Shown here piece by piece: positions 1-7,747 of a stretch of 64,000 bases of DNA (its first letter is position 1; each line of letters starts with the position of its first letter). Origin of the DNA: Streptomyces sp. GESEQ-35. GTDB taxonomy: Bacteria; Actinomycetota; Actinomycetes; Streptomycetales; Streptomycetaceae. The DNA lies in NCBI RefSeq assembly GCF_017948485.1, contig NZ_JAFFSX010000028.1, positions 62,001-126,000 on the forward strand, written 5' to 3'. Both the position numbers and the translations under genes were made by a program. The notes beneath the pieces were generated by a model. It was not told the DNA's origin and ran no database searches. It worked only from the letters and a program-made list of their open reading frames with translations.

Positions 1-231
1 GAAGAAGGGCTGGCGGGCGTCCGGCACGATCAGGCCTATGAGGTCCGTGCGCCGCGACGCCATGGCCTGCGCGACCCGGTCGGGCCGGTAGCCCAGCTCC
101 TTGATCGCGGCGAGTACACGCTCGCGCGTGGCCGGGGCGACCGGCCGGGGTCCGTTGTTGATGACGTAACTGACGACAGCAGTTGACGTCCCTGCCAGTC
201 GCGCCACATCATCCCGAGTCACCTTGGCCAC
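1..231 (-). CDS. LacI-family transcriptional regulator (N-terminal part, cut by window edge)
   Basis: The 77 visible residues start at a GTG (229-231) and run off the left edge without a stop. Residues 3-25 form the LacI-type helix-turn-helix (VTRDDVARLAGTS followed by VSYVIN), and the hinge-helix region with GYRPDRVAQAM follows. The last visible residues, LIGLIVPD, are the usual entry into the periplasmic-binding-protein-like sugar domain. LacI members are normally dimeric repressors of carbohydrate genes; the target cannot be read here. It lies downstream of glnR in the same orientation, but a strong hairpin separates the two, so it probably has its own promoter. Confidence 0.9.
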   Translation of the reverse strand, partial: MAKVTRDDVARLAGTSTAVVSYVINNGPRPVAPATRERVLAAIKELGYRPDRVAQAMASRRTDLIGLIVPDARQPFF

Positions 232-294
232 GCGCGGAGTCTACGCGGATGGACCCACTCTGGGCAGGGCGTAAAGATGCTCAGCTGTGCGACT

Positions 295-323
295 CCTGTG
301 GGCGGGCGGTACCCGCCCACAGG
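295..323 (-). terminator. Rho-independent-type hairpin after glnR
   Basis: Perfect 12-bp inverted repeat (CCTGTGGGCGGG / CCCGCCCACAGG) with a 5-base loop, 3 bases past the glnR stop codon. There is no T-run, as is usual in Streptomyces. It should end glnR transcription before the LacI gene. Confidence 0.75.
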
Positions 324-326
324 TCG

Positions 327-1115
327 TCAGGCCTCGGCCGGGACCTCGGCGGCATCCAGGGAGGCCGTCTCGTCCGCATCCTCCGGCTTTGGCTGGTCCG
401 CCTTGGCCTTCGCCTCGTCCGAGGAACGCTCCGAGCGGTCCGCCTTCTCCGGCGTAACGAATCGATAACCGACGTTCCGGACGGTCCCGATCAGCGACTC
501 GTGCTCGACTCCGAGCTTGGCGCGCAGCCGTCGTACGTGGACGTCGACGGTCCGGGTGCCACCGAAGTAGTCGTAGCCCCAGACCTCCTGAAGGAGCTGC
601 GCGCGCGTGAAGACCCGGCCCGGGTGCTGCGCGAGGTACTTCAGGAGCTCGAACTCCTTGAAGGTGAGGTCGAGGACCCGGCCCTTGAGCTTGGCGGAGT
701 ACGTCGCCTCGTCGACCGACAGGTCGCCGTTGCGGATCTCCATGGGGGAGTCGTCGTTCACGATCTGCTGGCGGCCCATGGCCAGCCGCAGCCGCGCCTC
801 GACCTCCGCCGGGCCGGCGGTGTCCAGCAGGACGTCGTCGATGCCCCAGTCGGCGGTGACGGCGGCCAGGCCGCCCTCGGTGACGACGAGGATGAGCGGG
901 CAGCCGGGGCCCGTGGAGCGCAGCAGCTGACACAGACTGCGCACCTGCGGTAGGTCACGGCGGCCGTCGATCAGGATGACGTCGGCACCCGGGGTGTCGA
1001 CGAGAGCGGGGCCCTCCGCGGGGGCCACCCGCACGTTGTGCAGGAGAAGGCCAAGAGCGGGGAGCACCTCCGTCGACGGCTGGAGGGCATTGGTCAGGAG
1101 CAGCAGAGAACTCAT
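327..1115 (-). CDS. glnR: GlnR, OmpR-type global nitrogen regulator
   Basis: This 262-residue orphan response regulator starts at ATG 1113-1115, behind a GAGGAGG ribosome site. The N-terminal receiver domain keeps Asp50 (ILIDGRR) but lacks much of the normal acidic phosphorylation pocket. The C-terminal winged helix (about residues 130-225) carries FKEFELLKYLAQHPGRVFTR and DVHVRRLRAKLG. The sequence closely matches remembered S. coelicolor GlnR (SCO4159). GlnR activates or represses ammonium transport, glutamine synthetase and nitrite/urea genes under nitrogen limitation, and is known to dimerise through Asp50 without a dedicated kinase. No kinase gene is adjacent, consistent with an orphan. 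The acidic/Lys-rich tail is typical of the streptomycete protein. Confidence 0.95.
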   Translation of the reverse strand: MSSLLLLTNALQPSTEVLPALGLLLHNVRVAPAEGPALVDTPGADVILIDGRRDLPQVRSLCQLLRSTGPGCPLILVVTEGGLAAVTADWGIDDVLLDTAGPAEVEARLRLAMGRQQIVNDDSPMEIRNGDLSVDEATYSAKLKGRVLDLTFKEFELLKYLAQHPGRVFTRAQLLQEVWGYDYFGGTRTVDVHVRRLRAKLGVEHESLIGTVRNVGYRFVTPEKADRSERSSDEAKAKADQPKPEDADETASLDAAEVPAEA

Positions 1116-1297
1116 ACGTCTGGTTCCTCCTCGGTCCCTGCGAGGACGTGTGCGGTGTATCACCTGCTCTGCGATCCCGGCGGCCCCGTACACCTGCGGT
1201 TACCTGGAGTTTCCCGCTTCGTATACAACGCTTCCGAAAGCACAAAAGGACCCGGGGGCTTCGCTGCCCGAGTCCTCTGTCCAGCAGAATAGCCCAC

Positions 1298-2182
1298 ATG
1301 AGCGCTGGCGCGGCAGGTCATGTGGCACGATCCACCGTTCGTCCGACATCCGAGACGGACACGGCGGGGTCTTTGCGTACGTTTCTGCGTACGTTCGACG
1401 GAGTGACGATCGACGCCGTATACGAGCCGGGCGGCGTCGTATACGACGCCGGAGCGCCACCTTCCGGTGATGTGGTGTTCGTCGTCGCGCACGGTTTCAC
1501 CGGTGATGTGGACAAGCCGCACGTGCGACGGGTGGCACAGGCGTTCGCCCGGCACGGCTCGGTCGTCACCTTCTCCTTCAGAGGCCACGGGCGGTCCGGC
1601 GGCACCTCGACGGTCGGCGACCGTGAGGTGCACGACCTCGCCGCCGCGGTCACCTGGGCCCGCCAGCTGGGGCACAAGCGCGTGGCGACGATCGGCTTCT
1701 CGATGGGCGGCTCGGTCGTGCTGCGGCATGCGGCGCTGTACGGCGCCTCGGCCGAGGCGGCCGGGCTGGAGCACGAGGGGCGCACCGAAGCGCAGACCGA
1801 CGCGGTGATCTCGGTGAGTGCCCCCGCCCGCTGGTACTACCGGGGCACGCCCCGGATGCGGCGCGTGCACTGGCTGGTCACCCGCCGGGAGGGGCGCCTG
1901 GCGGCCCGCTACGGGCTCCGGACCAGGATCACCCACCGCGGCTGGGACCCGGTCCCCCTCTCCCCGGTCGAGGCCGTCCCGCACATCGCGCCCACGCCGC
2001 TCCTCGTCGTCCACGGCTACCTCGACGGCTACTTCCCCATCGACCACCCCCACATGCTGGCCGCGGCCGCCGGTGACCACGGCGAACTCTGGCTGGAGCC
2101 CGGCATGGGCCACGCCGAGCACGCGGCGGCCGACGAACTGCTGGACCGGATCGGGGACTGGGCCGCGGCCAAGGCGGGCTAG
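1298..2182 (+). CDS. Alpha/beta-fold hydrolase
   Basis: 294 residues from ATG 1298; a GTG at 1322 is an alternative and neither has a clear ribosome site. It shows the alpha/beta hydrolase order: FVVAHGFTGD (oxyanion strand), nucleophile elbow GFSMGGS (Ser), an Asp in the HGYLDGYFP strand, and a catalytic His in GMGHAEHA near the C terminus. All triad residues look present, so it should be an active serine esterase or lipase-like enzyme of unknown substrate. It diverges from glnR with a 182-bp shared upstream region and precedes a MoaD-like gene. Confidence 0.85.
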   Translation: MSAGAAGHVARSTVRPTSETDTAGSLRTFLRTFDGVTIDAVYEPGGVVYDAGAPPSGDVVFVVAHGFTGDVDKPHVRRVAQAFARHGSVVTFSFRGHGRSGGTSTVGDREVHDLAAAVTWARQLGHKRVATIGFSMGGSVVLRHAALYGASAEAAGLEHEGRTEAQTDAVISVSAPARWYYRGTPRMRRVHWLVTRREGRLAARYGLRTRITHRGWDPVPLSPVEAVPHIAPTPLLVVHGYLDGYFPIDHPHMLAAAAGDHGELWLEPGMGHAEHAAADELLDRIGDWAAAKAG

Positions 2183-2226
2183 CCTGGCCCTGTCGACTGC
2201 CGACTGGTCACTGATTGAGGAAGCGG

Positions 2227-2481
2227 ATGCCAAAGGTCACGGTGCGCTACTGGGCCGCCGCGAAGGCCGCGGCCGGGGTCGCCGAGGAGCCGTACGACGC
2301 GGCCACCCTCGCCGAGGCGCTGGACGCCGTGCGCGAGCGACACCCCGGTGAACTCACCCGCGTCCTGCGGCGATGCTCGTTCCTCATCGACGGTGACCCC
2401 GTGGGGACCCGCGGACATGAGACGGTACGGCTGGCCGACGGCGGCACGGTCGAGGTGCTGCCGCCGTTCGCAGGAGGGTGA
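2227..2481 (+). CDS. MoaD/ThiS-family sulfur-carrier-like protein
   Basis: 84 residues from ATG 2227, with GAGGAAG just upstream. The beta-grasp fold pattern ends in PPFAGG, giving the C-terminal Gly-Gly that in this family is adenylated and converted to thiocarboxylate. It could serve molybdopterin synthase (MoaD) or another sulfur-transfer route; no moaE or other molybdenum-cofactor gene is adjacent, so the partner is unknown. The stop is one base from the next start, indicating co-translation with the membrane protein downstream. Confidence 0.8.
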   Translation: MPKVTVRYWAAAKAAAGVAEEPYDAATLAEALDAVRERHPGELTRVLRRCSFLIDGDPVGTRGHETVRLADGGTVEVLPPFAGG

Positions 2482-2482
2482 G

Positions 2483-3535
2483 ATGACCAACCAGCCGTAC
2501 GAGGGATCCAACGGGTCCTACGAGGGGCAGTACCCGCAGGGGTACGACCCGTACTGGCAGCAGGCGTACGAGGACCCGCACGCCGGCCGGCAGCAGACGC
2601 AGCAGTGGCAGGGGCAGACGTGGGACACGCAGGTGCCTTCGGCGTACCTGCCGCCACAAGGGCACGAGGAGTACGCCCCGGCCAACACCGCACCCGGCGC
2701 TGAAGGCCTCGGCGGCGGTACCGCCGAAACCGCGGCCGAGGGCGAGCCCGCCTACGGGCCCGCCACCCTCGCCGGGAACTCCCGTATGAGCGATGCGCAG
2801 CGGGCCCGGCTGGAAGGGCGTTCGCCGATCATCGAGCCCGGGATGCAGCCGGCGGGGCTGACGGCGCTGCTGGGGCTGCTGCTCTCCGGCGCGGCGGCCA
2901 TCGGGTCGTACGCGCTGCTCGTACCGCTTGTCGTGCTCCAGGCCGTGACGGCTGCGGGCTGGTTCCGGCTGAACGGGATGTGGCCGGCCCGGCAGGGCAT
3001 CGCGCTGGCGTTCGCGGGCGCGCTGACCGCGGATGTCGCGCTGCTGGCGGCCGACCGCGCGCCGGCGGCGATCCTCGGCACGCTGGGTGTGTGGGTGCTG
3101 CTGACCCTGGTCCTGCAACTGCGTTCGCACGCGGACCCGGACGAGCGGATGTACGGCCTGATGGCTACCGTCGCCTCGGCGGCGCTGTCGATCATCGCGG
3201 CCGGCTACTTCGCGGCCGACACGGACGCGGTCACGGTGGGCGCGGCGGCGGTGGCCGTGGCGATCCTGGCCCGGGCGCTGCCTCTTCCCACCCCGGCGTC
3301 GGTGATCGTCTCCCTGCTCGCCGCGGCGGGCGCGGGTATCGCGGTGGGCGGCATGACCGGGCTGGACGCGAACGGCGCGTTCCTCGGTGCGGGCGCGGCC
3401 GCCTGCGCCCTGATCGGGCACCGGGTCGCGAGCTACGACTACCCCTCCCGATTCGTCCACTTCACGGCAGGGGTCGCGTTGCCGCTGGCGGCAGCGGCGC
3501 CGGCGGTGTACCTGCTGGGCCGGGCGCTGGGCTGA
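2483..3535 (+). CDS. Multi-pass membrane protein with Gln/Tyr-rich N terminus
   Basis: 350 residues from ATG 2483, preceded by GGAGGG inside the end of the MoaD-like gene. Residues 1-90 are low-complexity and hydrophilic (QQAYEDPHAGRQQTQQWQ), probably cytoplasmic and disordered. From about residue 125 there are some seven or eight closely spaced Ala/Leu/Val-rich membrane segments. No catalytic or transporter motif was recognised. It is coupled to the MoaD-like gene, but no functional link can be inferred. Confidence 0.75.
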   Translation: MTNQPYEGSNGSYEGQYPQGYDPYWQQAYEDPHAGRQQTQQWQGQTWDTQVPSAYLPPQGHEEYAPANTAPGAEGLGGGTAETAAEGEPAYGPATLAGNSRMSDAQRARLEGRSPIIEPGMQPAGLTALLGLLLSGAAAIGSYALLVPLVVLQAVTAAGWFRLNGMWPARQGIALAFAGALTADVALLAADRAPAAILGTLGVWVLLTLVLQLRSHADPDERMYGLMATVASAALSIIAAGYFAADTDAVTVGAAAVAVAILARALPLPTPASVIVSLLAAAGAGIAVGGMTGLDANGAFLGAGAAACALIGHRVASYDYPSRFVHFTAGVALPLAAAAPAVYLLGRALG

Positions 3536-3684
3536 GCCCGTTCCTGAGCCCGTCCCTCATGTCACAGCTGATCGACAATCCCCGGCCATGGCTTGCCTCA
3601 GGGTTACTCTCGCGCAGGACGGTCACCCGACCGACCGTCAGTGACCGTCGTCGTTGATGACGCCAAGGTGGGGGAACACCGAAC

Positions 3685-4425
3685 ATGCGCGCACTGCGAA
3701 TACTGCTGATCGTCGTTGTGATTCTCGGCGGCCTCTTCGTAGCCGCCGACCGCCTCGCCGTGAACTTCGCCGAGGACGAGGTCGCCGGCAAGCTCCGGAC
3801 CACGGAGAACCTCGCCTCCGAGCCCGATGTCTCCATCAAGGGCTTCCCCTTCCTCACCCAGGTCGCCGGCGGCGAACTGGACGACGTCGAGATCGGTATC
3901 AAGGACTACGAAGCCCCCGCGGGCGAGGGCGCCGAGAAGATCCGTATCGACGATCTCCAGGCGAACATGAAGGGCGTCGAGTTCTCCGGCGACTACAGCT
4001 CCGCCACCGCGGCCACCGCCACCGGCACCGCGACCATCTCCTACGCCGAGCTGCTGAAGACCGCCCAGTCGGAGCCCGCCCAGGTCGCCCCCGGTGTCAC
4101 CGCGAACGTCATCGGCCTCTCCGACGGCGGCAACGGCAAGATCAAGGTCTCGGTCGAGGCGACCGTACTCGGCACGAAGCTGCCCCAGCCGATCTCCGTC
4201 CTCAGCACCGTCACGGTCGAGGGCGACAACACGGTGAAGGTGCACGCCGACAAGCTCCCGGCGTTCGGCGGCGTCCGGATCGCCGAGAACGATGTCCGGA
4301 CGATCACCGACTTCGAGCAGCAGATCGACGACCTGCCGGGCGGCATCCAGCTGGACAAGGTCGAGGCGGCGCAGAACGGTGTGGAGATCGGGGTGAAGGG
4401 TTCGGACGTCCGGCTGGCCGGGTAG
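3685..4425 (+). CDS. DUF2993 (LmeA-like) exported protein
   Basis: 246 residues from ATG 3685, with a single hydrophobic N-terminal segment (residues 3-22) that acts as signal anchor. The remainder is the beta-rich DUF2993 pattern, with conserved phrases VAGKLR, FPFLTQVAGGELDDVEI and LPGGIQLDKVEA. In mycobacteria LmeA of this family takes part in lipomannan maturation in the cell envelope; the streptomycete role is unknown. It stands alone between a 149-bp gap and the cysA leader region. Confidence 0.8.
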   Translation: MRALRILLIVVVILGGLFVAADRLAVNFAEDEVAGKLRTTENLASEPDVSIKGFPFLTQVAGGELDDVEIGIKDYEAPAGEGAEKIRIDDLQANMKGVEFSGDYSSATAATATGTATISYAELLKTAQSEPAQVAPGVTANVIGLSDGGNGKIKVSVEATVLGTKLPQPISVLSTVTVEGDNTVKVHADKLPAFGGVRIAENDVRTITDFEQQIDDLPGGIQLDKVEAAQNGVEIGVKGSDVRLAG

Positions 4426-4626
4426 GACGTCCAGCGGCCAACCTCCAGGGCCGTCCGAAAGGCGAGACGCGGGCGTCCGTACCGTAGATGTGATGACGGA
4501 CGCACCGGCCCGGGAACCCAGAGGCACCCGCCCCCGAGGTCACTCCATCCCACATCCCGGACGATCGCGTCTCAAAATGCGACACACCGGTGACATGCCT
4601 GCCTGTCCGTCCCTAAGCTCAAGCCC

Positions 4627-4707
4627 ATGAAGCGTCAGGCGGACCTCACGAAGCGGCGGGCAGTAGACCTGTGCCGCGTCGCCGCCATGCTCTGTCGCAC
4701 CTTCTGA
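4627..4707 (+). CDS. Cys-containing leader peptide upstream of cysA
   Basis: A 26-codon reading frame from ATG 4627 (MKRQADLTKRR... ending VAAMLCRTF) with two Cys codons near its end and many Arg/Lys. It matches the small leader peptides remembered upstream of sulfur-assimilation genes in Streptomyces, with the conserved core VDLCRVAAMLCR. It lies about 125 bp before cysA in the same direction and is followed directly by a short hairpin. The likely role is cysteine-sensing attenuation through ribosome stalling at the Cys codons; this is inference from architecture. Confidence 0.8.
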   Translation: MKRQADLTKRRAVDLCRVAAMLCRTF

Positions 4708-4727
4708 GCGGAAGCATCGACTTCCGC
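4708..4727 (+). promoter_or_regulatory. Putative attenuator hairpin after the leader peptide
   Basis: Inverted repeat GCGGAAG / CTTCCGC with a 6-base loop, starting at the base after the leader-peptide stop codon. A stalled ribosome on the preceding Cys codons would cover its left arm. This fits attenuation but has not been tested. Confidence 0.5.
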
Positions 4728-4831
4728 ATTCCCCGCGCCCTGCCCAGGGCATTCGTGCGCCGTCCCGCTCTCGGACCGCGCGCCCCTCTCACTCGCACGC
4801 CCCGCCGCAACTGCCCCGGAGGAGAAAGAGC

Positions 4832-5671
4832 ATGAGCCGCAGCGACGTCCTGGTCGACGCCGACTGGGTCGAGGCCAACCTCGACAACGCCGACATCGCC
4901 ATCGTCGAGGTGGACGAAGACACGTCCGCCTACGAGAAGAACCACATCCGAGGCGCCATCCGGATCGACTGGACCAAGGACCTCCAGGACCCGGTACGCC
5001 GTGACTTCATCGACCAGGAGGGCTTCGAGAAGCTCCTGTCGGCGAAGGGCATCGCCAACGACACCCTGGTGATCCTCTACGGCGGCAACAACAACTGGTT
5101 CGCCTCGTACGCCTACTGGTACTTCAAGCTGTACGGCCACGACAACGTCAAGCTGCTCGACGGCGGCCGCAAGAAGTGGGAGCTGGATGCCCGCGAGCTG
5201 GTCGAGGAGGTGCCGGAGCGCGCGGCCACCACCTACGCGGCCAAGGCGCAGGACACCTCCATCCGTGCCTTCCGCGATGACGTGGTGGCGGCCATCGGCT
5301 CGCAGAACCTGGTCGACGTCCGGTCGCCCGACGAGTTCTCCGGCAAGCTGCTCGCCCCCGCCCACCTGCCGCAGGAGCAGTCGCAGCGTCCGGGTCACGT
5401 CCCGTCCGCCCGCAACATCCCGTGGTCGAAGAACGCCAACGACGACGGCACCTTCAAGTCGGACGACGAGCTCAAGGAGCTCTACGCCGAGGAGCAGGTC
5501 GACCTCGCCAAGGACACCATCGCCTACTGCCGCATCGGTGAGCGTTCCGCGCTGACGTGGTTCGTCCTGCACGAGCTGCTCGGCGTCCAGAACGTCAAGA
5601 ACTACGACGGCTCCTGGACCGAGTACGGCTCCCTCGTCGGCGTGCCGATCGAGCTCGGCGCCAACAAGTAA
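4832..5671 (+). CDS. cysA: Thiosulfate/3-mercaptopyruvate sulfurtransferase (tandem rhodanese)
   Basis: 279 residues from ATG 4832, after a strong GGAGGAG site. There are two rhodanese domains: residues about 5-120 (inactive copy with HIRGAIRIDW) and 150-275 (LVDVRSPDEFSG, GHVPSARNIPW). The active-site loop of the second is YCRIGERSA, with the persulfide-forming Cys. The length is typical of the actinobacterial CysA family. It probably moves sulfane sulfur to an acceptor in the cytoplasm. It is co-transcribed with the DUF1416 gene 25 bp downstream and is probably controlled by the upstream leader peptide. Confidence 0.92.
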   Translation: MSRSDVLVDADWVEANLDNADIAIVEVDEDTSAYEKNHIRGAIRIDWTKDLQDPVRRDFIDQEGFEKLLSAKGIANDTLVILYGGNNNWFASYAYWYFKLYGHDNVKLLDGGRKKWELDARELVEEVPERAATTYAAKAQDTSIRAFRDDVVAAIGSQNLVDVRSPDEFSGKLLAPAHLPQEQSQRPGHVPSARNIPWSKNANDDGTFKSDDELKELYAEEQVDLAKDTIAYCRIGERSALTWFVLHELLGVQNVKNYDGSWTEYGSLVGVPIELGANK

Positions 5672-5696
5672 TCGCTGCGACCGAAGGACAAGACAT

Positions 5697-5984
5697 ATGT
5701 GTGGAGCGAAGGCCGGCGGCCCCGACGCCTCGACGATCAAGCCCGGTGAGACCACCATCCAGGGCCAGGTGACGCGTGACGGCGAGCCGGTGACCGGCTA
5801 CGTGCGTCTCCTGGACTCGACCGGCGAGTTCACGGCGGAGGTCCCCACCTCCGCGACGGGCCAGTTCCGCTTCTACGCGGCCGAGGGCACCTGGACCGTC
5901 CGCGCCCTCGTTCCGGGCGCCACCGCCGACCGCACCGTCATCGCCCAGCAGGGCGGCCTGGCGGAGGTCGCGATCGCGGTCTGA
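5697..5984 (+). CDS. DUF1416 protein of the sulfurtransferase operon
   Basis: 95 residues from ATG 5697. The start MCGAKAGGPD is characteristic of this actinobacterial family, which regularly follows cysA. The body (GETTIQGQVTRDGEPV, TGYVRLLDSTGEF, GTWTVRALVPG) looks like a small carboxypeptidase-regulatory or transthyretin-like beta-sandwich. No catalytic function is known to me. Its constant position suggests a partner of the sulfurtransferase, and the N-terminal Cys may matter. Confidence 0.85.
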   Translation: MCGAKAGGPDASTIKPGETTIQGQVTRDGEPVTGYVRLLDSTGEFTAEVPTSATGQFRFYAAEGTWTVRALVPGATADRTVIAQQGGLAEVAIAV

Positions 5985-5999
5985 GCAGCACCCTGATCG

Positions 6000-6035
6000 C
6001 CGGAAGGGCCGTACCCACGGGTGCGGCCCTTCCGG
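6000..6035 (+). terminator. Terminator of the cysA operon
   Basis: Perfect 12-bp stem (CCGGAAGGGCCG / CGGCCCTTCCGG) with a 12-base loop, 15 bases after the DUF1416 stop and before the next gene. Confidence 0.75.
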
Positions 6036-6058
6036 CTGCCCGGACCTACGCTGGACGT

Positions 6059-6319
6059 ATGTACGCGCGCCGGCGCCACCTCTACTTCGCCATGATGGGG
6101 ACGTGCATCGGGCTCTTCGTCCTGGCCTGGGGAGTCGTACGTCTCTGGTCGATCCCCGTGGCCGTGGGCATGTGCGTGGTGGCGATGGTCATCCCGCCCC
6201 TCGCCGCGATGGTCGCCAACCGCCGCGGCCCCGACGACCGCTGGTGGGACGACCCGTCCGGCGACCCGAAGTCCGACGAGTGGTGGGACGAACTGGACGG
6301 CAAGAAGCGGCGGCAGTAG
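6059..6319 (+). CDS. DUF3099 small membrane protein
   Basis: 86 residues from ATG 6059. Two adjacent membrane segments (about residues 7-28 and 32-52) are followed by an acidic, Trp-rich cytoplasmic tail (RWWDDPSG, DEWWDEL) ending in KKRRQ. This is the DUF3099 pattern, found widely in actinobacteria, function unknown. A terminator upstream separates it from the sulfur operon, so it is probably an independent unit. Confidence 0.75.
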   Translation: MYARRRHLYFAMMGTCIGLFVLAWGVVRLWSIPVAVGMCVVAMVIPPLAAMVANRRGPDDRWWDDPSGDPKSDEWWDELDGKKRRQ

Positions 6320-6390
6320 GAACGCGGGCCGGTTGCTGCACGGCGGACGCCGCATGGATGTCGCCCCCGCCGCCCCTACCCGTCCCGTCC

Positions 6391-6521
6391 CTGGGGGCTG
6401 CGCCCCCAGACCCCCGCTTCGGCCTGAACGGCCTCGTCCTCAAACGCCGGACGGGCTGAAAATTCAGCCCCTCCGGCGTTTGAGGAGCGGGGGTCCAGGG
6501 GGCAGAGCCCCCTGGCGGGGG
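6391..6521. repeat. Streptomyces interspersed palindromic repeat
   Basis: A nested set of inverted repeats between convergent genes. The inner arms at 6438-6460 and 6463-6485 (CCTCAAACGCCGG... and its near-complement) pair with one mismatch. The outer CTGGGGGC / GCCCCCAG type arms flank them. The same CTCAAACGCCGGACGGGCTGAA element is remembered from many Streptomyces intergenic regions. It can act as a bidirectional terminator for the DUF3099 and DsrE genes. Confidence 0.75.
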
Positions 6522-6536
6522 CGAACTCACTCCGGC

Positions 6537-6899
6537 TCAGTACACCAGCGCCTGCGTCGCGTCCCCCAACGCCTCCTGCACGAACACCTGCGCCCCCGCG
6601 ATCCGTACGCCCTCGATGACGTCCTTCTCCGTGATGTCGCGGCGGGCGGCGCACTGGGTGCAGAGGGTGAGGGTGCCGCCCGCGAGGACGGAGGCGAGCA
6701 GGTCGGGGAGCGGAGCCGCGTGCGGCAGCTCGAACTCGGCGGCCCTGCCCGGCAGCGCGAACCACGCGGACTCCCCGGTCAGCCACAGCGACACCTCGAC
6801 GCCGCTGGCGACCGCCACCGCCGCCACCGTGAACGCCTGCGAGCACCGCTCGGGGGCATCCGCCCCCGCCGTCACCTTGATCACGAGCTTCTTCGCCAT
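6537..6899 (-). CDS. DsrE-family protein
   Basis: 120 residues from ATG 6899. The small alpha/beta fold starts MAKKLVIKVTAGADAPERC and has a central TLCTQCAARRDI segment with paired Cys residues, then EGVRIAGAQVFVQEAL. This is the DsrE/DsrF-like pattern used in sulfur-relay proteins; here two Cys sit close together and could carry persulfide. Proximity to the sulfurtransferase operon makes a sulfur role plausible but not shown. Confidence 0.8.
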   Translation of the reverse strand: MAKKLVIKVTAGADAPERCSQAFTVAAVAVASGVEVSLWLTGESAWFALPGRAAEFELPHAAPLPDLLASVLAGGTLTLCTQCAARRDITEKDVIEGVRIAGAQVFVQEALGDATQALVY

Positions 6900-6979
6900 G
6901 CCTGAATCGTAATCAACTCCCTTACAACTGCTCGTGTTGCCCGCGGGTCACCTGTGAAAAAGGTGTTGAGGGGAACGCA

Positions 6980-7747
6980 GTGGATGCCGTGGATGCTGGG
7001 GAAGAACCCGAAAGAGTCGAGGGGGCGGTGGAGCCGTCCCGTCCGCGTCGGCGAGGCCGTACGACATTGATGATCGCCGCGGCGGCGGTGCTGGGAGTCG
7101 TCGCCGGCGCCTGCACCGGGTACGTCGTCCAGGCCGGGCGCGAGCCCACCGCTCTGCCGCCGCTCTCCCAGCCGGTGCTGCGGCAGGCCGCGGGCGAGGT
7201 CGAGCCGCTGTCGGCGGCGCAGGACCGCCGGGTGAAGACGGACGGCGATCTGCGCAAGCTGCTGCTGTCCCGGCCGAAGGGGGCGAAGGACAGCCTGTTC
7301 CCGGTGGGCGACGACGGCTGGCAGTCCCTGTCCACGTACGCGGACAGGTACGAGAGGCCGGCCACCACCTTCAGCAACCTCGTCGACGACGAGTTCCGCC
7401 GGGCGGCCGTGACCGCTTGGCAGGTGGGGGAGACGTACGTGGCCGAGATCGCTCTCGTGCAGTTCCTCCAGGAGAGCAAGCCGGCGGCGTCCGAGTGGGC
7501 GGAGAACGGCCACCACTGGGCCGAGGAGGAGGACGACATCCGTAGCTGGCCCGTGCCCGGCACCGGGGACGGGCAGGCGTACGTGCATGACTCGCCCGAA
7601 CAGAAGCCGGGCTATCTCCCGGTGTACCGGGCCGAGGCGCATGCCTGGCGCGGGGACGTCTACATGGAGATCTGGATCAGCGACACAAAGCCGATCCCCA
7701 AGGCGAAGATCATGGAGCTGGCCGTGCGACAGATGGGGAAGCTGTGA
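6980..7747 (+). CDS. Membrane-anchored extracytoplasmic protein, first of three paralogues
   Basis: 255 residues from GTG 6980, with GAGGGG upstream. A short basic cytoplasmic N terminus (PRRRGR) leads into one membrane segment (about residues 30-50). A soluble outer domain of about 200 residues follows, with no recognised motif. It shares a weak pattern (DGDLRKLLL, then LFPVGDDGWQSL, then a YVAEIALVQF strand) with the next two genes. It overlaps the next gene by four bases (GTGA), so all three form one operon. Confidence 0.7.
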   Translation: MDAVDAGEEPERVEGAVEPSRPRRRGRTTLMIAAAAVLGVVAGACTGYVVQAGREPTALPPLSQPVLRQAAGEVEPLSAAQDRRVKTDGDLRKLLLSRPKGAKDSLFPVGDDGWQSLSTYADRYERPATTFSNLVDDEFRRAAVTAWQVGETYVAEIALVQFLQESKPAASEWAENGHHWAEEEDDIRSWPVPGTGDGQAYVHDSPEQKPGYLPVYRAEAHAWRGDVYMEIWISDTKPIPKAKIMELAVRQMGKL

